Of a stretch of DNA of 64,000 bases, positions 16,988 to 26,791 are shown piece after piece (position 1 is the stretch's first letter; every line of letters starts with the position of its first letter). Where the stretch lies: the NCBI GenBank assembly GCA_916715765.1, contig CAKAPG010000001.1, positions 1-64,000 on the forward strand. The letters run 5' to 3'. The notes beneath the pieces were generated by a model. The model searched no databases. It saw only the letters and a list, made by a program, of their open reading frames with translations, and was not told where the DNA came from. The position numbers and the translations under genes are program-made. The stretch is from an uncultured Atopobium sp. Lineage in GTDB: Bacteria > Actinomycetota > Coriobacteriia > Coriobacteriales > Atopobiaceae.

Positions 16988-19900
16988 TGCCAAAGCGTAC
17001 TGATATTAAGAAAATTCTGGTCATTGGCTCTGGTCCAATTGTTATTGGTCAGGCTTGCGAGTTTGACTATTCCGGCACTCAGGCATGCCGTGCCCTTCGC
17101 AAAGAGGGTTTTGAGGTTGTTCTGGTTAACTCAAACCCAGCAACCATCATGACTGACCCAGAAACTGCAGATAGAACCTACGTTGAGCCAATCACTGTTG
17201 AGTCCGTAACCCGCGTCATTGAGCGCGAGCGTCCTGATGCCCTTCTGCCAAACATGGGTGGCCAGACTGCTCTGAACTGCACCATCGGCCTTGGCGAGGC
17301 AGGCGTTCTTGACAAGTACAACATCGAGGTCATCGGTTGCAACCTGGAGTCCATTCGTACCGGTGAGGACCGCGAGCTCTTTAGCGAGGCAGTCCAGGAC
17401 ATTGGCCTGGAGGTTGCTCGTGCAGACATCGCTCACTCCATGGAAGACGCCCAGCGTATCGTTGCCGAGCTGGGATACCCTGTGGTCATCCGTCCAAGCT
17501 TCACCCTTGGCGGTGCGGGCGGCGGCATTGCGCACACCCCAGAAGAGCTCGTAGAGATTGTTGAGCAGGGCCTCTTGCTTTCTCCAGAGCACGAGGTACT
17601 GGTAGAGGAGTCCATTGAGGGCTGGAAAGAGATTGAGATGGAGGTCATGCGAGATACCGCAGGTAACGGTATTGTTGTCTGCTCCATCGAGAACCTCGAT
17701 CCAATGGGCGTCCACACGGGAGACTCCATCACCGTTGCGCCAGCTCAGACGCTTACCGATGAAGAGCTCCAGAACCTCCGCGACTACTCCATCGCTATTC
17801 TCGAGCGTGTAGGTGTTGCCTGCGGCGGCTCTAACGTTCAGTTTGCGGTCAACCCAACAAACGGCCGCGTCATTGTCATTGAGATGAACCCTCGCGTCAG
17901 TCGTTCTTCTGCGCTTGCTTCCAAGGCAACTGGCTTCCCCATTGCAAAGATGGCTGCGCTGCTTTCTGTTGGTTACACGCTTGACGAGATTACCAACGAC
18001 ATCACCAAGGCAACTCCTGCTGCCTTTGAGCCTTCTATCGACTACTGCGTAGTCAAGGTTCCTCGCTTTGCCTTTGTCAAGTTCAAGGGCACCAGCCGCG
18101 TGCTGACCACCCGTATGAAGTCGGTCGGTGAGGCCATGGCTATGGGCAGAACCTTTGAGGAGGCTCTGCAGAAGGCGCTTCGCTCCCTGGAGCAAGACCG
18201 CGCTGGTCTGGGCGCTGACGGCCACGATGTCTTTGACGAGAAGAACTTTGATGAGCTGGTCAGTAAGCCAACACCAGAGCGTATTTTCTATGTTGCTGAG
18301 GCTCTGCGCAGAAACTGGAGTGTTGAGCGTATCCATGATATGACGGGCATTGATCCTTGGTACCTGCATCGCATGGCAGGTATCATCAACGCCGAGAAAC
18401 GCATTAAAGAGCTGGGTCTTTCTGGTCTCACCACAGAGAACATGCTTGCTGCCAAACAGCTGGGCTTCTCGGATGAGCAGCTTGCACACCTTACCGGTAC
18501 CAAGACAGACGTTGTCCGCGCCGTTAGGGAAGTGCTGGGTGTTCGTCCGCAGATTAAGACTGTGGATACCTGCGCTGGCGAGTTTGGCGCAACCACTCAG
18601 TACCACTACGTTACCTATGAGAAGGGCAACGCTACAGAGTACGTTGAGGCAGAAAAGCCACGCGTCATGATTCTTTCCGCAGGTCCTAATCGTATTGGTC
18701 AGGGTATTGAGTTTGACTACTGCTGCGTTCATGCTTCGTACGCCCTTCGCGAGCAGGGCTATGAGACGGTTATGGTCAACTGCAACCCAGAGACCGTCTC
18801 TACAGATTATGACACCTCTGACCGTCTCTATTTCCAGCCTCTGACCTTTGAAGATGTCATGGATGTTATTGAGGTGGAGAAGCCAGAAGGCGTTATTGTT
18901 ACCCTTGGTGGTCAGACTCCAATCAAGCTTGCACGCGCCTTGAAGGACGCTGGCGTTCCTATCATGGGTACTCAGCCAGAGGCAATTGACCTGGCAGAGG
19001 ACCGCGACCGCTTCGCAGCCCTTCTGGATCGCCTGAACATTGCCTGCCCACCATCGGCAGTTGCTTCTACCATGGACGAGGCTCGCGACGCTGCACGTCG
19101 CATTGGCTACCCACTGATTGTCCGCCCAAGCTACGTTCTTGGTGGTCGCGGTATGGCCATTGTCTACGACGACTCCGACCTGGTCACCTACATGGAGTCC
19201 GCGACGCACGTCACGCCAGACCGTCCTGTCTACCTGGACGCCTTCCTCGAGGACGCCATTGAGTTGGACGTTGACGCTCTCTGCGACACCGAGGAGTGCT
19301 ATGTGGGCGCCGTTCTGGAGCACATTGAGGAGTGCGGTATTCACTCTGGTGACTCCGCTTGCTGCTGGCCGCCCTTCTCGCTCTCTGAAAAGATTGTTGA
19401 CCAGATTAGGACCATCACCAAAAAGCTGGCGCTTGCCTGCGGCATTCGAGGTCTGTTGAACATCCAGTACGCCGTTCGCGATGAGCACGTCTTTGTCATT
19501 GAGCTCAACCCTCGCGCTTCTAGGACCGTGCCTTTCTCGTCAAAGGCAACTGGTGTCTCCCTGGCTAAGTACGCATCTCGTATTATGGCTGGCGAGAAGA
19601 TCAGCGAGCTTAGAGCACAGGGTCTGCTCCCTGATGAGAACCGTACCGTCGACTACTACGCGGTCAAAGAGGCGGTTATGCCTTGGTCTAGGTTCCCTGG
19701 TGCTGACTCAATCCTTGGACCTGAGATGAAGTCCACTGGTGAGGTTATGGGCATTGCCCGCACCTTCCCAGCAGCGTACGCAAAGACTCGTGAGGCAGTT
19801 GAGAACAAGCTTCCTGAGCAGGGCTCCGTCTTTATCAGTGTGTGTGACCGCGATAAACGCGCTATTGCTCCTGTTGCTATGGCTCTGGAGAACCTTGGCT

Positions 19901-20208
19901 ATGGCATCTACACCACAGGTGGTACGGCTAAGACGCTGCGTGCGGCTGGAATTGACTGCACTACCGTTAACCGCATTTCCGATGGTCATCCAAACGTGGT
20001 TGACCTCATGCGCGATAAGACCGTCAGCTTCATTATCAATACACCTCACGGTCACGAGGCTCACAGCGACGGTACTAAGATGCGTGCAGAGGCTGTCAGC
20101 CAGGGTATTACCTGCGTCACGGCAATGTCTGCAGCTACCGCTCTTATCCAGGCGCTTGCGGCAGCAAGAAAGAGCGAGCCTGAGACTTTTGCGCTGCAAG
20201 ATCTTTAA
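16987..20208 (+). CDS. carB: Carbamoyl-phosphate synthase large subunit
   Basis: A 1073-residue subunit with two homologous ATP-grasp halves. These are the carboxyphosphate domain (about 1-400, [20 protein letters not shown]) and the carbamoyl-phosphate domain (about 550-935, [19 protein letters not shown]). An oligomerisation domain lies between them. A C-terminal MGS-like allosteric domain (about 940-1073) contains [18 protein letters not shown]. Full length, no frame damage. Translationally coupled to carA through TAATG and thus subject to the same leader attenuator. Confidence 0.96.
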   Translation: MPKRTDIKKILVIGSGPIVIGQACEFDYSGTQACRALRKEGFEVVLVNSNPATIMTDPETADRTYVEPITVESVTRVIERERPDALLPNMGGQTALNCTIGLGEAGVLDKYNIEVIGCNLESIRTGEDRELFSEAVQDIGLEVARADIAHSMEDAQRIVAELGYPVVIRPSFTLGGAGGGIAHTPEELVEIVEQGLLLSPEHEVLVEESIEGWKEIEMEVMRDTAGNGIVVCSIENLDPMGVHTGDSITVAPAQTLTDEELQNLRDYSIAILERVGVACGGSNVQFAVNPTNGRVIVIEMNPRVSRSSALASKATGFPIAKMAALLSVGYTLDEITNDITKATPAAFEPSIDYCVVKVPRFAFVKFKGTSRVLTTRMKSVGEAMAMGRTFEEALQKALRSLEQDRAGLGADGHDVFDEKNFDELVSKPTPERIFYVAEALRRNWSVERIHDMTGIDPWYLHRMAGIINAEKRIKELGLSGLTTENMLAAKQLGFSDEQLAHLTGTKTDVVRAVREVLGVRPQIKTVDTCAGEFGATTQYHYVTYEKGNATEYVEAEKPRVMILSAGPNRIGQGIEFDYCCVHASYALREQGYETVMVNCNPETVSTDYDTSDRLYFQPLTFEDVMDVIEVEKPEGVIVTLGGQTPIKLARALKDAGVPIMGTQPEAIDLAEDRDRFAALLDRLNIACPPSAVASTMDEARDAARRIGYPLIVRPSYVLGGRGMAIVYDDSDLVTYMESATHVTPDRPVYLDAFLEDAIELDVDALCDTEECYVGAVLEHIEECGIHSGDSACCWPPFSLSEKIVDQIRTITKKLALACGIRGLLNIQYAVRDEHVFVIELNPRASRTVPFSSKATGVSLAKYASRIMAGEKISELRAQGLLPDENRTVDYYAVKEAVMPWSRFPGADSILGPEMKSTGEVMGIARTFPAAYAKTREAVENKLPEQGSVFISVCDRDKRAIAPVAMALENLGYGIYTTGGTAKTLRAAGIDCTTVNRISDGHPNVVDLMRDKTVSFIINTPHGHEAHSDGTKMRAEAVSQGITCVTAMSAATALIQALAAARKSEPETFALQDL

Positions 20209-20240
20209 ACGTGCTTGGAGTATGAGCTTTTCACTTGAAC

Positions 20241-20272
20241 AAGACCGGTCTTGAAAAAGGTCGGTCTTTTTT
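20241..20272 (+). terminator. Rho-independent terminator of carAB
   Basis: AAGACCG (20241-20247) pairs with CGGTCTT (20262-20268), extended inward by G-U pairs, and is followed by a T-run. Confidence 0.85.
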
Positions 20273-20353
20273 CGTGAGGGAAGTGTTTAGAATGCGAAGT
20301 TCTCCTAGTGAAGAGCGCAAAAGTTTGTTATTATTGCAAGGCTGCATAAATAT

Positions 20354-20439
20354 GCGGGCGTGGCGGAACTGGCAGACGCGCTAGATTTAGGTTCTAGTGG
20401 ACTAAGTCCGTGGGGGTTCGATTCCCTCCGCCCGCACCA
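20354..20439 (+). tRNA. tRNA-Leu (anticodon TAG)
   Basis: An 86-nt class II tRNA with a long variable arm and encoded CCA. The acceptor GCGGGCG pairs with CGCCCGC. The anticodon stem CTAGA/TCTAG encloses loop TTTAGGT, giving TAG. The T arm is GGGGGTTCGATTCCCTC. Confidence 0.96.
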
Positions 20440-20498
20440 TGCAGAAATTTGGTTAAGAGCTGGTACACCAGCATTTGTTACGAGACACTGGAGGAACG

Positions 20499-21908
20499 TT
20501 GAACATCACCGTTACCGCAGATAAGCCAGTTGACGAGAAACTCACCGTCAAGGTTACAGTTCCTGCTGCAGAGGTAGACGCTGCAATTAAGCAGGCTTAC
20601 AAGGACATTGCAAACAAGTATTCCTTCCAGGGTTTCCGCAAGGGCCGCGCACCTCGTCCTGTCATTGATGGCATTGTTGGCCGCGAGGCAGTCCTTGCTC
20701 AGGCAACCAACGATCTTCTCGGCGCAGCAGAGCCACAGCTTCTTGAGGAGCTTGACCTTGTTCCTGTTGGCCGTGGTGATTACAACCAGGACGCAGACCT
20801 TCCTGTTGAGGGTCAGGATTACTCCTATGAGGTAGTCTTCAACGTTCGTCCTGAGGCTAAGCTTGATTCTTACGATGCTCCTGCAATCAACATGCCACCA
20901 AATGAGGCAACTGAGGCTGAGGTTGATCATCAGATTAAGCAGCTTCTGTCTTACCAGGCTAAGTTTGAGAACACCAAGGAGAAGCGCGCTGTCAAAGAGG
21001 GCGACACCATTGGTGTAGACATCAAGAACATTGAGGGCGCAGCTCACATGGAGGGCGAGGACCGCGTTCTTACCCTTAATGGCACCCAGGCTCCAAAGGA
21101 GCTTGAGGAGGCACTCATCGGTATGAAGCCAGGTGAGGAGAAAGAGGTCAAGTGGACTCACAGCCACACACACGGCGATGAGGTTCACTCCCACGATTAC
21201 GATATCAACGTCAAGGTTGTTGCTCACAAGAAGTCCGTCACTCCAGAGCTGACTGACGAGCTTGCAAAGAACACCTTTGGTTATGACACGGTCGAGAAAC
21301 TCCGTGAGGCTGTTAAGTCTGAGATTGAGTCTGACAAGAAGAATTCTCTTCCAACTCTTAAAGAGGACCGCGTTGTTGAGGCTGTAGGCAAGCGTCTTCA
21401 GCTTGAGGAGGTCCCAGAGGAGTACAAGAACGAGGTCTTTAACGAGATTGCCCAGGAGTTCCTGAATGGCCTTCAGCAGCAGGGCATGAGCCTTGATATG
21501 TTCCTATCTGCACGTGGCATCAAGACTGATGATTTCATCTCTGATCTTCGCGTTCAGGCTGAGGAGCGTGCACGCCAGTCCTTGGCTCTTGATGCAATTG
21601 CTGCAGAGCTTAAGCTTGAGGCAACTGAGGATGATATCCGCGCAGAGTTTGAGCGCGCTAATGTTCCTAACATTGAGTCTGCAATTGAAGAGTGGCGCAA
21701 GGCTGGCCGTCTTCCTGCAATCCGCGAGTCCATTCGTCGTTCTAAGGCTCTTGATTGGCTGCGCGATAACGCAACCGTCACTGTTGTCGATGAGATTGCT
21801 GAGGCTGCTAAGGAAGAGCAGAAGGCAGAGAAGAAGCCTGCTAAGAAGGCTTCTGCTAAGAAGAAGGCAGCTAAGAAGGACGAGGACACAAAGAAGGACG
21901 CTGAGTAG
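20499..21908 (+). CDS. tig: Trigger factor, ribosome-associated chaperone and prolyl isomerase
   Basis: A 469-residue chaperone acting at the ribosome exit tunnel. The N-terminal ribosome-binding domain carries the TF signature FQGFRKGRAPRPVI (about residue 45). The PPIase domain (about 150-240) contains a histidine-rich insertion HSHTHGDEVHSHDYD not expected in the FKBP fold. The helical C-terminal domain ends in a lysine/alanine tail of about 35 residues. The start is TTG 20499, with GGAGG four bases upstream; the frame extends upstream only to an ATG without a ribosome site. It precedes clpP and clpX, a common order. Confidence 0.93.
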   Translation: MNITVTADKPVDEKLTVKVTVPAAEVDAAIKQAYKDIANKYSFQGFRKGRAPRPVIDGIVGREAVLAQATNDLLGAAEPQLLEELDLVPVGRGDYNQDADLPVEGQDYSYEVVFNVRPEAKLDSYDAPAINMPPNEATEAEVDHQIKQLLSYQAKFENTKEKRAVKEGDTIGVDIKNIEGAAHMEGEDRVLTLNGTQAPKELEEALIGMKPGEEKEVKWTHSHTHGDEVHSHDYDINVKVVAHKKSVTPELTDELAKNTFGYDTVEKLREAVKSEIESDKKNSLPTLKEDRVVEAVGKRLQLEEVPEEYKNEVFNEIAQEFLNGLQQQGMSLDMFLSARGIKTDDFISDLRVQAEERARQSLALDAIAAELKLEATEDDIRAEFERANVPNIESAIEEWRKAGRLPAIRESIRRSKALDWLRDNATVTVVDEIAEAAKEEQKAEKKPAKKASAKKKAAKKDEDTKKDAE

Positions 21909-21921
21909 TCCGCAACTGGTT

Positions 21922-21931
21922 GGGTTTCTCG
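21922..21931 (-). repeat. Dispersed motif CGAGAAACCC (10 of 12)
   Basis: Minus-strand copy in the tig-clpP spacer, reading GGCGAGAAACCCA. The last two bases differ from the full 12-mer. Confidence 0.5.
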
Positions 21932-21973
21932 CCAGAAAGACTGCGTCAAAAGTTGCAGTTACTTTGAATTTTT

Positions 21974-22013
21974 CATACCCCGGGTTAGAGACATGCTTCC
22001 CGGGGTATGTTTC
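21974..22013 (+). terminator. Hairpin between tig and clpP
   Basis: An 11-bp perfect stem (21974-21984 with 21999-22009) has a 14-base loop and a short T-rich tail. It probably reduces readthrough into clpP. Confidence 0.65.
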
Positions 22014-22039
22014 TAAGAAAAGACCTTTGAAGGAGGATT

Positions 22040-22648
22040 ATGCATTATCCAACAAACACTCCAACCATTCCGTATGTTATTGAGCAGACTCCTCGTGGTG
22101 AGCGTAGCTATGACATCTACTCCAGACTGCTCAATGATCGTATTGTTTTCTTGGGTGAGCCGGTAACGCGCGATTCTGCAAATCTTGTTATTGCGCAACT
22201 TTTGCATCTTGAGAGCCAAGATCCAGATAAGGACATTTCTCTCTACATTGACTCTCCTGGTGGAGACGTTTATGCAGGTCTGGGCATCCTTGATACCATG
22301 AACTTTATTAAGCCTGATGTCTCTACCATCTGCGTCGGTATGGCAGCTTCTATGGGCGCTGTTCTTCTTGCAGCAGGTGCAAAGGGTAAGCGTCTTGCGC
22401 TTCCTAACTCTATGGTTATGATTCACCAGCCATCCAGTGGCGTTCAGGGTCAGCAGACCGATATCCAGATTGTTGCAGATGAGACAAAGTGGATTCGCCA
22501 GCGCATCAATGAGCTGCTTGCGGATTATACTGGACAGCCTATCGAGAAGGTCAATGTAGACACCGAGCGCGATAATTATCTTCGTGCACAGGAGGCTTGT
22601 GACTACGGCCTGGTTGATCGCGTTATCTCTTCTCGTAACGACCAATAA
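22040..22648 (+). CDS. clpP: ATP-dependent Clp protease proteolytic subunit
   Basis: A 202-residue serine peptidase that forms the tetradecameric ClpP barrel. The nucleophile Ser sits in [14 protein letters not shown], the catalytic His in [10 protein letters not shown], and the Asp lies further on near the [19 protein letters not shown] core. AAGGAGG lies directly before ATG 22040. It pairs with clpX 26 bp downstream; the two are probably co-transcribed and form the ClpXP protease. Confidence 0.96.
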   Translation: MHYPTNTPTIPYVIEQTPRGERSYDIYSRLLNDRIVFLGEPVTRDSANLVIAQLLHLESQDPDKDISLYIDSPGGDVYAGLGILDTMNFIKPDVSTICVGMAASMGAVLLAAGAKGKRLALPNSMVMIHQPSSGVQGQQTDIQIVADETKWIRQRINELLADYTGQPIEKVNVDTERDNYLRAQEACDYGLVDRVISSRNDQ

Positions 22649-22674
22649 TTGTTCTCGTATTGAGGATTTAAGTT

Positions 22675-23973
22675 ATGGCTAATGACCAGAACTTCTCGCC
22701 TTTTGGCGGATTAGATGAGATGCACTGTTCTTTCTGCGGAAAGAGTAGGTCGCAGGTAAATAAGCTTATCCAGGGTCCAGGCGGTGTCTGCATTTGTGAT
22801 GAATGCGTCTCTACCTGCTCGGATATGATTGATGAGTCTCTTGGCTTTGATGAAGATTCAGAGATTGAGACTCACTCTGATGAGCCTGTTATCAAAGACC
22901 TGCCAACTCCACACGAGATTTACGATGAGTTGTCTCAGTATGTAATGGGCCAGGAAGACGCTAAGCGCGCTATGTCGGTTGCAGTGTACAACCATTATCG
23001 TCGTATCCTTTCTGGCAATGATGAGCCTCAGGAGGGCCAGGAGGACGTTGAGATTGCAAAGTCCAACATCTTACTGCTTGGTCCAACCGGTACTGGTAAA
23101 ACCTTGCTTGCTCAGACACTTGCTCGTTTTCTTGAGGTTCCGTTTGCTATTGCTGACGCAACAACCCTTACCGAGGCTGGTTACGTTGGTGAAGATGTCG
23201 AGAATATCCTGCTTAAGCTTATCACCGCTGCTGACGGCGATGTTGAGCGTGCTCAGGTAGGCATTGTCTACATCGATGAGATTGACAAGATTGCTCGCAA
23301 GGCCGAGAACCTCTCTATTACTCGTGACGTCTCTGGTGAAGGTGTTCAGCAGGCACTCTTAAAGATTCTTGAGGGTACCGTTGCAAGTGTTCCACCAACA
23401 GGCGGTCGTAAGCATCCTCAGCAGGAGCTTATTCACATTGATACCACCAACATCTTGTTCATCTGCGGTGGCGCTTTTGTTGGCCTGGATAAGATTGTTG
23501 CTGACCGTATTGGTAAAAAGGGAATTGGCTTTAACTCTGATGTTGCTCAGAATGTCAAAGAAGGCGAGTCTGAGCTTATCTCCAAGGTAATGCCTCAGGA
23601 TCTGCACAGGTTTGGCATGATTCCAGAGCTTCTGGGTCGTATTCCTGTTATTACTTCTACTCGTGAGCTTGGTGAGGATGATCTGATGAGCATTCTCACA
23701 GATCCAAAGAATGCTCTTACCAAGCAGTACAAGCGCATGTTTGAGCTTGAGGGCGTAGATCTGGAGTTTACTGAGGATTCACTCAGAGAGATTGCTAAGA
23801 AGGCCTTAGCTCGTGGTACCGGAGCTCGTGGTCTTCGTGCAATCTGTGAGTCTACGCTGCAAGAGACCATGTTTGACCTGCCATCAGATTTGGATATCAC
23901 TAAGGTTGTGGTTACTCCAGAAAGTGTTGGCGGAGAAAACGCTCCAGAAATTATCAGGGGCAAAAAGGGCTAG
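22675..23973 (+). CDS. clpX: Clp protease ATP-binding unfoldase ClpX
   Basis: A 432-residue AAA+ unfoldase. The N-terminal zinc-binding domain has CSFCGKS ... CICDECV (four Cys). Walker A is [12 protein letters not shown], Walker B is VYIDEIDKI, and the pore/IGF region includes [10 protein letters not shown]. It delivers tagged or unfolded substrates into ClpP encoded just upstream. Normal length and intact motifs. A strong terminator follows, marking the end of the conserved housekeeping block and the start of the AT-rich accessory region. Confidence 0.96.
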   Translation: MANDQNFSPFGGLDEMHCSFCGKSRSQVNKLIQGPGGVCICDECVSTCSDMIDESLGFDEDSEIETHSDEPVIKDLPTPHEIYDELSQYVMGQEDAKRAMSVAVYNHYRRILSGNDEPQEGQEDVEIAKSNILLLGPTGTGKTLLAQTLARFLEVPFAIADATTLTEAGYVGEDVENILLKLITAADGDVERAQVGIVYIDEIDKIARKAENLSITRDVSGEGVQQALLKILEGTVASVPPTGGRKHPQQELIHIDTTNILFICGGAFVGLDKIVADRIGKKGIGFNSDVAQNVKEGESELISKVMPQDLHRFGMIPELLGRIPVITSTRELGEDDLMSILTDPKNALTKQYKRMFELEGVDLEFTEDSLREIAKKALARGTGARGLRAICESTLQETMFDLPSDLDITKVVVTPESVGGENAPEIIRGKKG

Positions 23974-24006
23974 TAGTTTAGTAAAAATCAAAAGAAAGTC
24001 TATTTT

Positions 24007-24034
24007 GCGCACCGCTTTGGCGGTGCGCTTTTTT
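24007..24034 (+). terminator. Rho-independent terminator after clpX
   Basis: A 9-bp GC-rich stem (24007-24015 with 24020-24028), a TTTG loop and six T. Confidence 0.94.
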
Positions 24035-24213
24035 CTATTCCAAAATGTAATAACAAATATGAAAAATATGCCGATGACCTCGCGCTTATTAGTCTTTACA
24101 AATTACGTGCCACTTGCAGCTGAATGAATACCGTTTAGAGAACATATTGAAAAATACTGCATCGTTCACCCTATTTTTTTTATCTTTTATTCCAAGATTG
24201 TTTTAAGGAGAGA

Positions 24214-24924
24214 ATGAAGAATAGAGGAACAATGAAAGCCAAAAAAGTAGCTGCAGGAATTGTGGTACTGATACTTGTAATTGTTTCTGTTCTCTATGGT
24301 GTTGTGGAATATAACTACCACGGGCACCTGTATGAGTGGTGCATTCCTGCAATGAGGCGGAATGCTGCTCAGTATTTTATTGATAATTGGCGTTCTGAGT
24401 TAGGGCAGGAAGATTCAGTCTGGATAAGCCAGTCTGGATTAAATGATTTGAAAGTTGAAGACTTGCAAATCTCTGGTCCGGTTCAATTTGTCTATTCAAA
24501 AGATGGAGAGCTTTTTTGTAACTCCGTGTATTGGATGATTTCCAAAAATGGAAACTTCATTGGATACGTGATGCAAGATCTTGGGCCGCATGCCATAAAT
24601 GCGCTATTAGGAAATGCTGAGTCCTACCACATTCAATTTAAGAATGTTGATATTTTTAATACAGCAACGCAAAATGGCCAGAGCAATAGCTGTGTATGTC
24701 TAAAGATTATCAATACTTCAAATGCAAGGGCAGTAACAGACAATATTGATTTGTGTATTGGTAATCAGGTGGCATACTCTCAGTCCATGAGTGGAGAAAT
24801 GCAAGAATATCAGCGTGATCAACTGTTTCAGGATAAAAATTCTGAGTGGATTAATAGAATTAACCAAATTGCTCAGAATGCAAATCTCAATAAGCGAGAA
24901 AAACTAACTGACGTAGTAAATTAG
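24214..24924 (+). CDS. Membrane-anchored protein of unknown function
   Basis: A 236-residue protein with one N-terminal membrane helix (about 11-30). A hydrophilic, presumably extracellular domain follows, rich in Asn, Gln and Ser with four cysteines. No family was recognised. It starts at ATG 24214 with AAGGAGAG upstream; an internal ATG at 24232 is possible. It is transcribed alone between clpX and the radical SAM cluster. Its codon use is more AT-rich than clpX but less than the cluster. It could belong to the accessory island, for instance as an immunity or sensing protein, but nothing in the sequence proves that. Confidence 0.6.
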   Translation: MKNRGTMKAKKVAAGIVVLILVIVSVLYGVVEYNYHGHLYEWCIPAMRRNAAQYFIDNWRSELGQEDSVWISQSGLNDLKVEDLQISGPVQFVYSKDGELFCNSVYWMISKNGNFIGYVMQDLGPHAINALLGNAESYHIQFKNVDIFNTATQNGQSNSCVCLKIINTSNARAVTDNIDLCIGNQVAYSQSMSGEMQEYQRDQLFQDKNSEWINRINQIAQNANLNKREKLTDVVN

Positions 24925-25048
24925 TAATTAATGTTATGTTTGTACAATATACATTGTCACTATAAGATCTTTTAAGGTGCGTAGCTTGTGTGGGAGTTTT
25001 GGTTAAGAGGTGGTACGCTCTGCAGTTATTACGTAAAAACTAATGGTT

Positions 25049-25070
25049 TACAATAAATTGCCCTATTGTA
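25049..25070. promoter_or_regulatory. Candidate operator: TACAATA inverted repeat
   Basis: TACAATA (25049-25055) and TATTGTA (25064-25070) form a 7-bp inverted repeat with an 8-base gap, about 23 bp upstream of the predicted -35. A related TGTACAATA occurs near 24940. Confidence 0.4.
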
Positions 25071-25092
25071 CAGCGAATTTTGTTAGGTAATG

Positions 25093-25121
25093 TTGACAAT
25101 ATGTAACTGATTTGCTACCCT
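25093..25121 (+). promoter_or_regulatory. Predicted promoter of the radical SAM/RiPP-like operon
   Basis: TTGACA (25093-25098), a 17-bp spacer and TACCCT (25116-25121). This leaves an untranslated leader of about 200 nt before ATG 25333. Confidence 0.4.
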
Positions 25122-25332
25122 AAAATAAGAATCTTATGGTTGCACAGAAGTAAGCATTGCTTCGCAACTACCTGATTACTTGTATTTATTGTTTTAACAT
25201 TTACAAGAAGGTGAGGTGGAGCATTATTGAAATCACAGTAAAATTTTTTTTCTGATTTTATTGTTTTATCAAAAAAATATTCAAGGTTTTTGTTTGCTTA
25301 ATAAGGGTTAAGTAGAAAGAAGATGAAGTAAT

Positions 25333-26319
25333 ATGCAATTCTTCGTTGAATCTGCTTCAATCGATATTACATATAAATGTAATTTAAGGTGTAGACATTG
25401 CTTTGACTTTGCTGGAGAAAATTCTCGCGATGAGATTGATGATACAGCTCTAGATAATATTTTTGAATCAATAAGTAAGTATGAAATGAATTCAATATGT
25501 TTATGCGGTGGAGAACCCTTGCTAAGGCTTAACTCCGTTATCAATGGATTGCAAATACTAAAAAATAACAATTCTTCTGGTAAAGTTGCGATGGTTAGCA
25601 ACGGCCTTCTATGGAGTCAATCTATCGCTGATTCGCTAAAAGAAGCAGGTCTCGACTTAGTGCAGTTTAGTTTAGATGGAATAAATGATATTTCATATGA
25701 CTTTATTAGACAATCTTCAGGTAAACTATATAAAGTTTTTGATGCAATAAAATATGCAAAGAATTCTGGACTTACTGTAGTTATTTCTAGCATACCCCAT
25801 AGAAAGAATTATGCGGAGTTTCAAAATTTAATTAATTTATGCGATGAGCTCGAAGTGAGTGAATTGCGTGTGCAGCCACTCATGAAACTTGGTAGAGGTG
25901 AGAATAATTATAAACAGTTGTCACTTACGCCAAAAGAAAATGAATCGATAGCAACTTTATTAGCTTCAAAGAGAAATTCGATGAAGACGAGATTAATCTG
26001 GGGAGATCCTATTGATCATTTTTACATGTATCGAGAATTAAAATATGTACCTCAAATATGTATTAATGCATTTGGTGAGATTGTCCTCTCTCCGTACTTA
26101 CCTATAACAATCTGGAACTTACGCAAATACTCACTAAAGGAATATTTTGATTTAAATATCCCAGTTCACGCATTAAAACATGAAACTATCAAAAATCTTA
26201 TTTCAGAAATACATGATATTTCAGATTTCACAAGTCACCATAAAGATATGCCCCTTTTATTTCTTGAATCAAATATCGATCTTTCAGAGGAGTTAAAGGA
26301 GATGGCTTTATATGCATAA
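25333..26319 (+). CDS. Radical SAM peptide-modifying enzyme
   Basis: A 328-residue radical SAM enzyme. The 4Fe-4S/SAM motif C16-x3-C20-x2-C23 (CNLRCRHC) is followed by the GGEP motif (CGGEPLLRL) and the SLDG strand (VQFSLDG). The C-terminal part has QICINAFGEIVLSP, like the start of a SPASM/twitch region. It has only one cysteine there, so an auxiliary cluster is probably absent or reduced. Such enzymes make thioether, C-C or D-amino-acid modifications in ribosomal peptides. The linked precursor lacks cysteine, so thioether chemistry is ruled out; epimerisation or C-C/C-X crosslinking are candidates. It overlaps the next gene by 8 bp. Markedly AT-rich. Confidence 0.88.
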   Translation: MQFFVESASIDITYKCNLRCRHCFDFAGENSRDEIDDTALDNIFESISKYEMNSICLCGGEPLLRLNSVINGLQILKNNNSSGKVAMVSNGLLWSQSIADSLKEAGLDLVQFSLDGINDISYDFIRQSSGKLYKVFDAIKYAKNSGLTVVISSIPHRKNYAEFQNLINLCDELEVSELRVQPLMKLGRGENNYKQLSLTPKENESIATLLASKRNSMKTRLIWGDPIDHFYMYRELKYVPQICINAFGEIVLSPYLPITIWNLRKYSLKEYFDLNIPVHALKHETIKNLISEIHDISDFTSHHKDMPLLFLESNIDLSEELKEMALYA

Positions 26320-26791
26320 CTGTCAGCGCCTGATTAAAATAAACGAAAGCAACATGAAGGAAGTGCTTTCGTGGATTGAAGTTTTTAACGAGTCCTATCA
26401 TAAGCAAATTATAGATCCCGTGGGTGTAGTTGACGGAGTAAATTTGAGTGGACGTTACATAAGACAGCTCTTGTTTAGTGGGCAATTCGATTTTTATGAA
26501 ATTGTGGAAGCAGAAAGTAAAATAATTTTAGGCATTTTGGTAGTTGCAAATAGTCAGATCGTTAAACTACGAGCATCCTCACTTATACTTTTCGCAACAA
26601 ATTATGAGATAAACCTATCAAACTGTTTTATGAATAAGGGTGAAAACTTATACGTCATATCTATTGCAATGGATGCTGGAAATTATCTAGCTGTAGGTTT
26701 TAAAAACTTAGCAATAATACCAGGCCATAATAATTCGTTAAATTATCTCTATCTTTTAGTGGGAGCAGAAGATGAAAATAAAATCAATTGA
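26312..26791 (+). CDS. Unknown protein of the radical SAM cluster
   Basis: A 159-residue soluble protein with no recognised family. It alternates beta-like segments (IVKLRASSLILFATNYEINL; NLYVISIAMDAGNYLAV) and has no signal peptide or membrane helix. Its ATG lies within the end of the radical SAM gene, and its 3' end overlaps the PqqD-like gene by 20 bp, so all three are translationally coupled and probably act together. A small acyltransferase-like or scaffold fold is conceivable from the pattern, but no catalytic motif is visible. Confidence 0.75.
   Translation: MHNCQRLIKINESNMKEVLSWIEVFNESYHKQIIDPVGVVDGVNLSGRYIRQLLFSGQFDFYEIVEAESKIILGILVVANSQIVKLRASSLILFATNYEINLSNCFMNKGENLYVISIAMDAGNYLAVGFKNLAIIPGHNNSLNYLYLLVGAEDENKIN

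Larger units (their letters stand above)
24925..25332. other. Long AT-rich spacer upstream of the radical SAM cluster
   Basis: No gene was found in 408 bp. It contains an inverted repeat (25049-25070), a promoter-like pair (25093-25121), and a stretch at 24998-25032 similar to the region just upstream of tig (20448-20482). Confidence 0.6.

Noticed and set aside
17131..19488. 785-residue leftward reading frame antisense to carB
   Set aside because: A shadow frame produced by carB codon bias; it has no start signal or recognisable domain.
25005..25025. T-box-like sequence (GGTGGTAC) upstream of the radical SAM gene
   Set aside because: No specifier loop, antiterminator or terminator accompanies it, and the downstream gene is not an aminoacyl-tRNA or amino acid gene.
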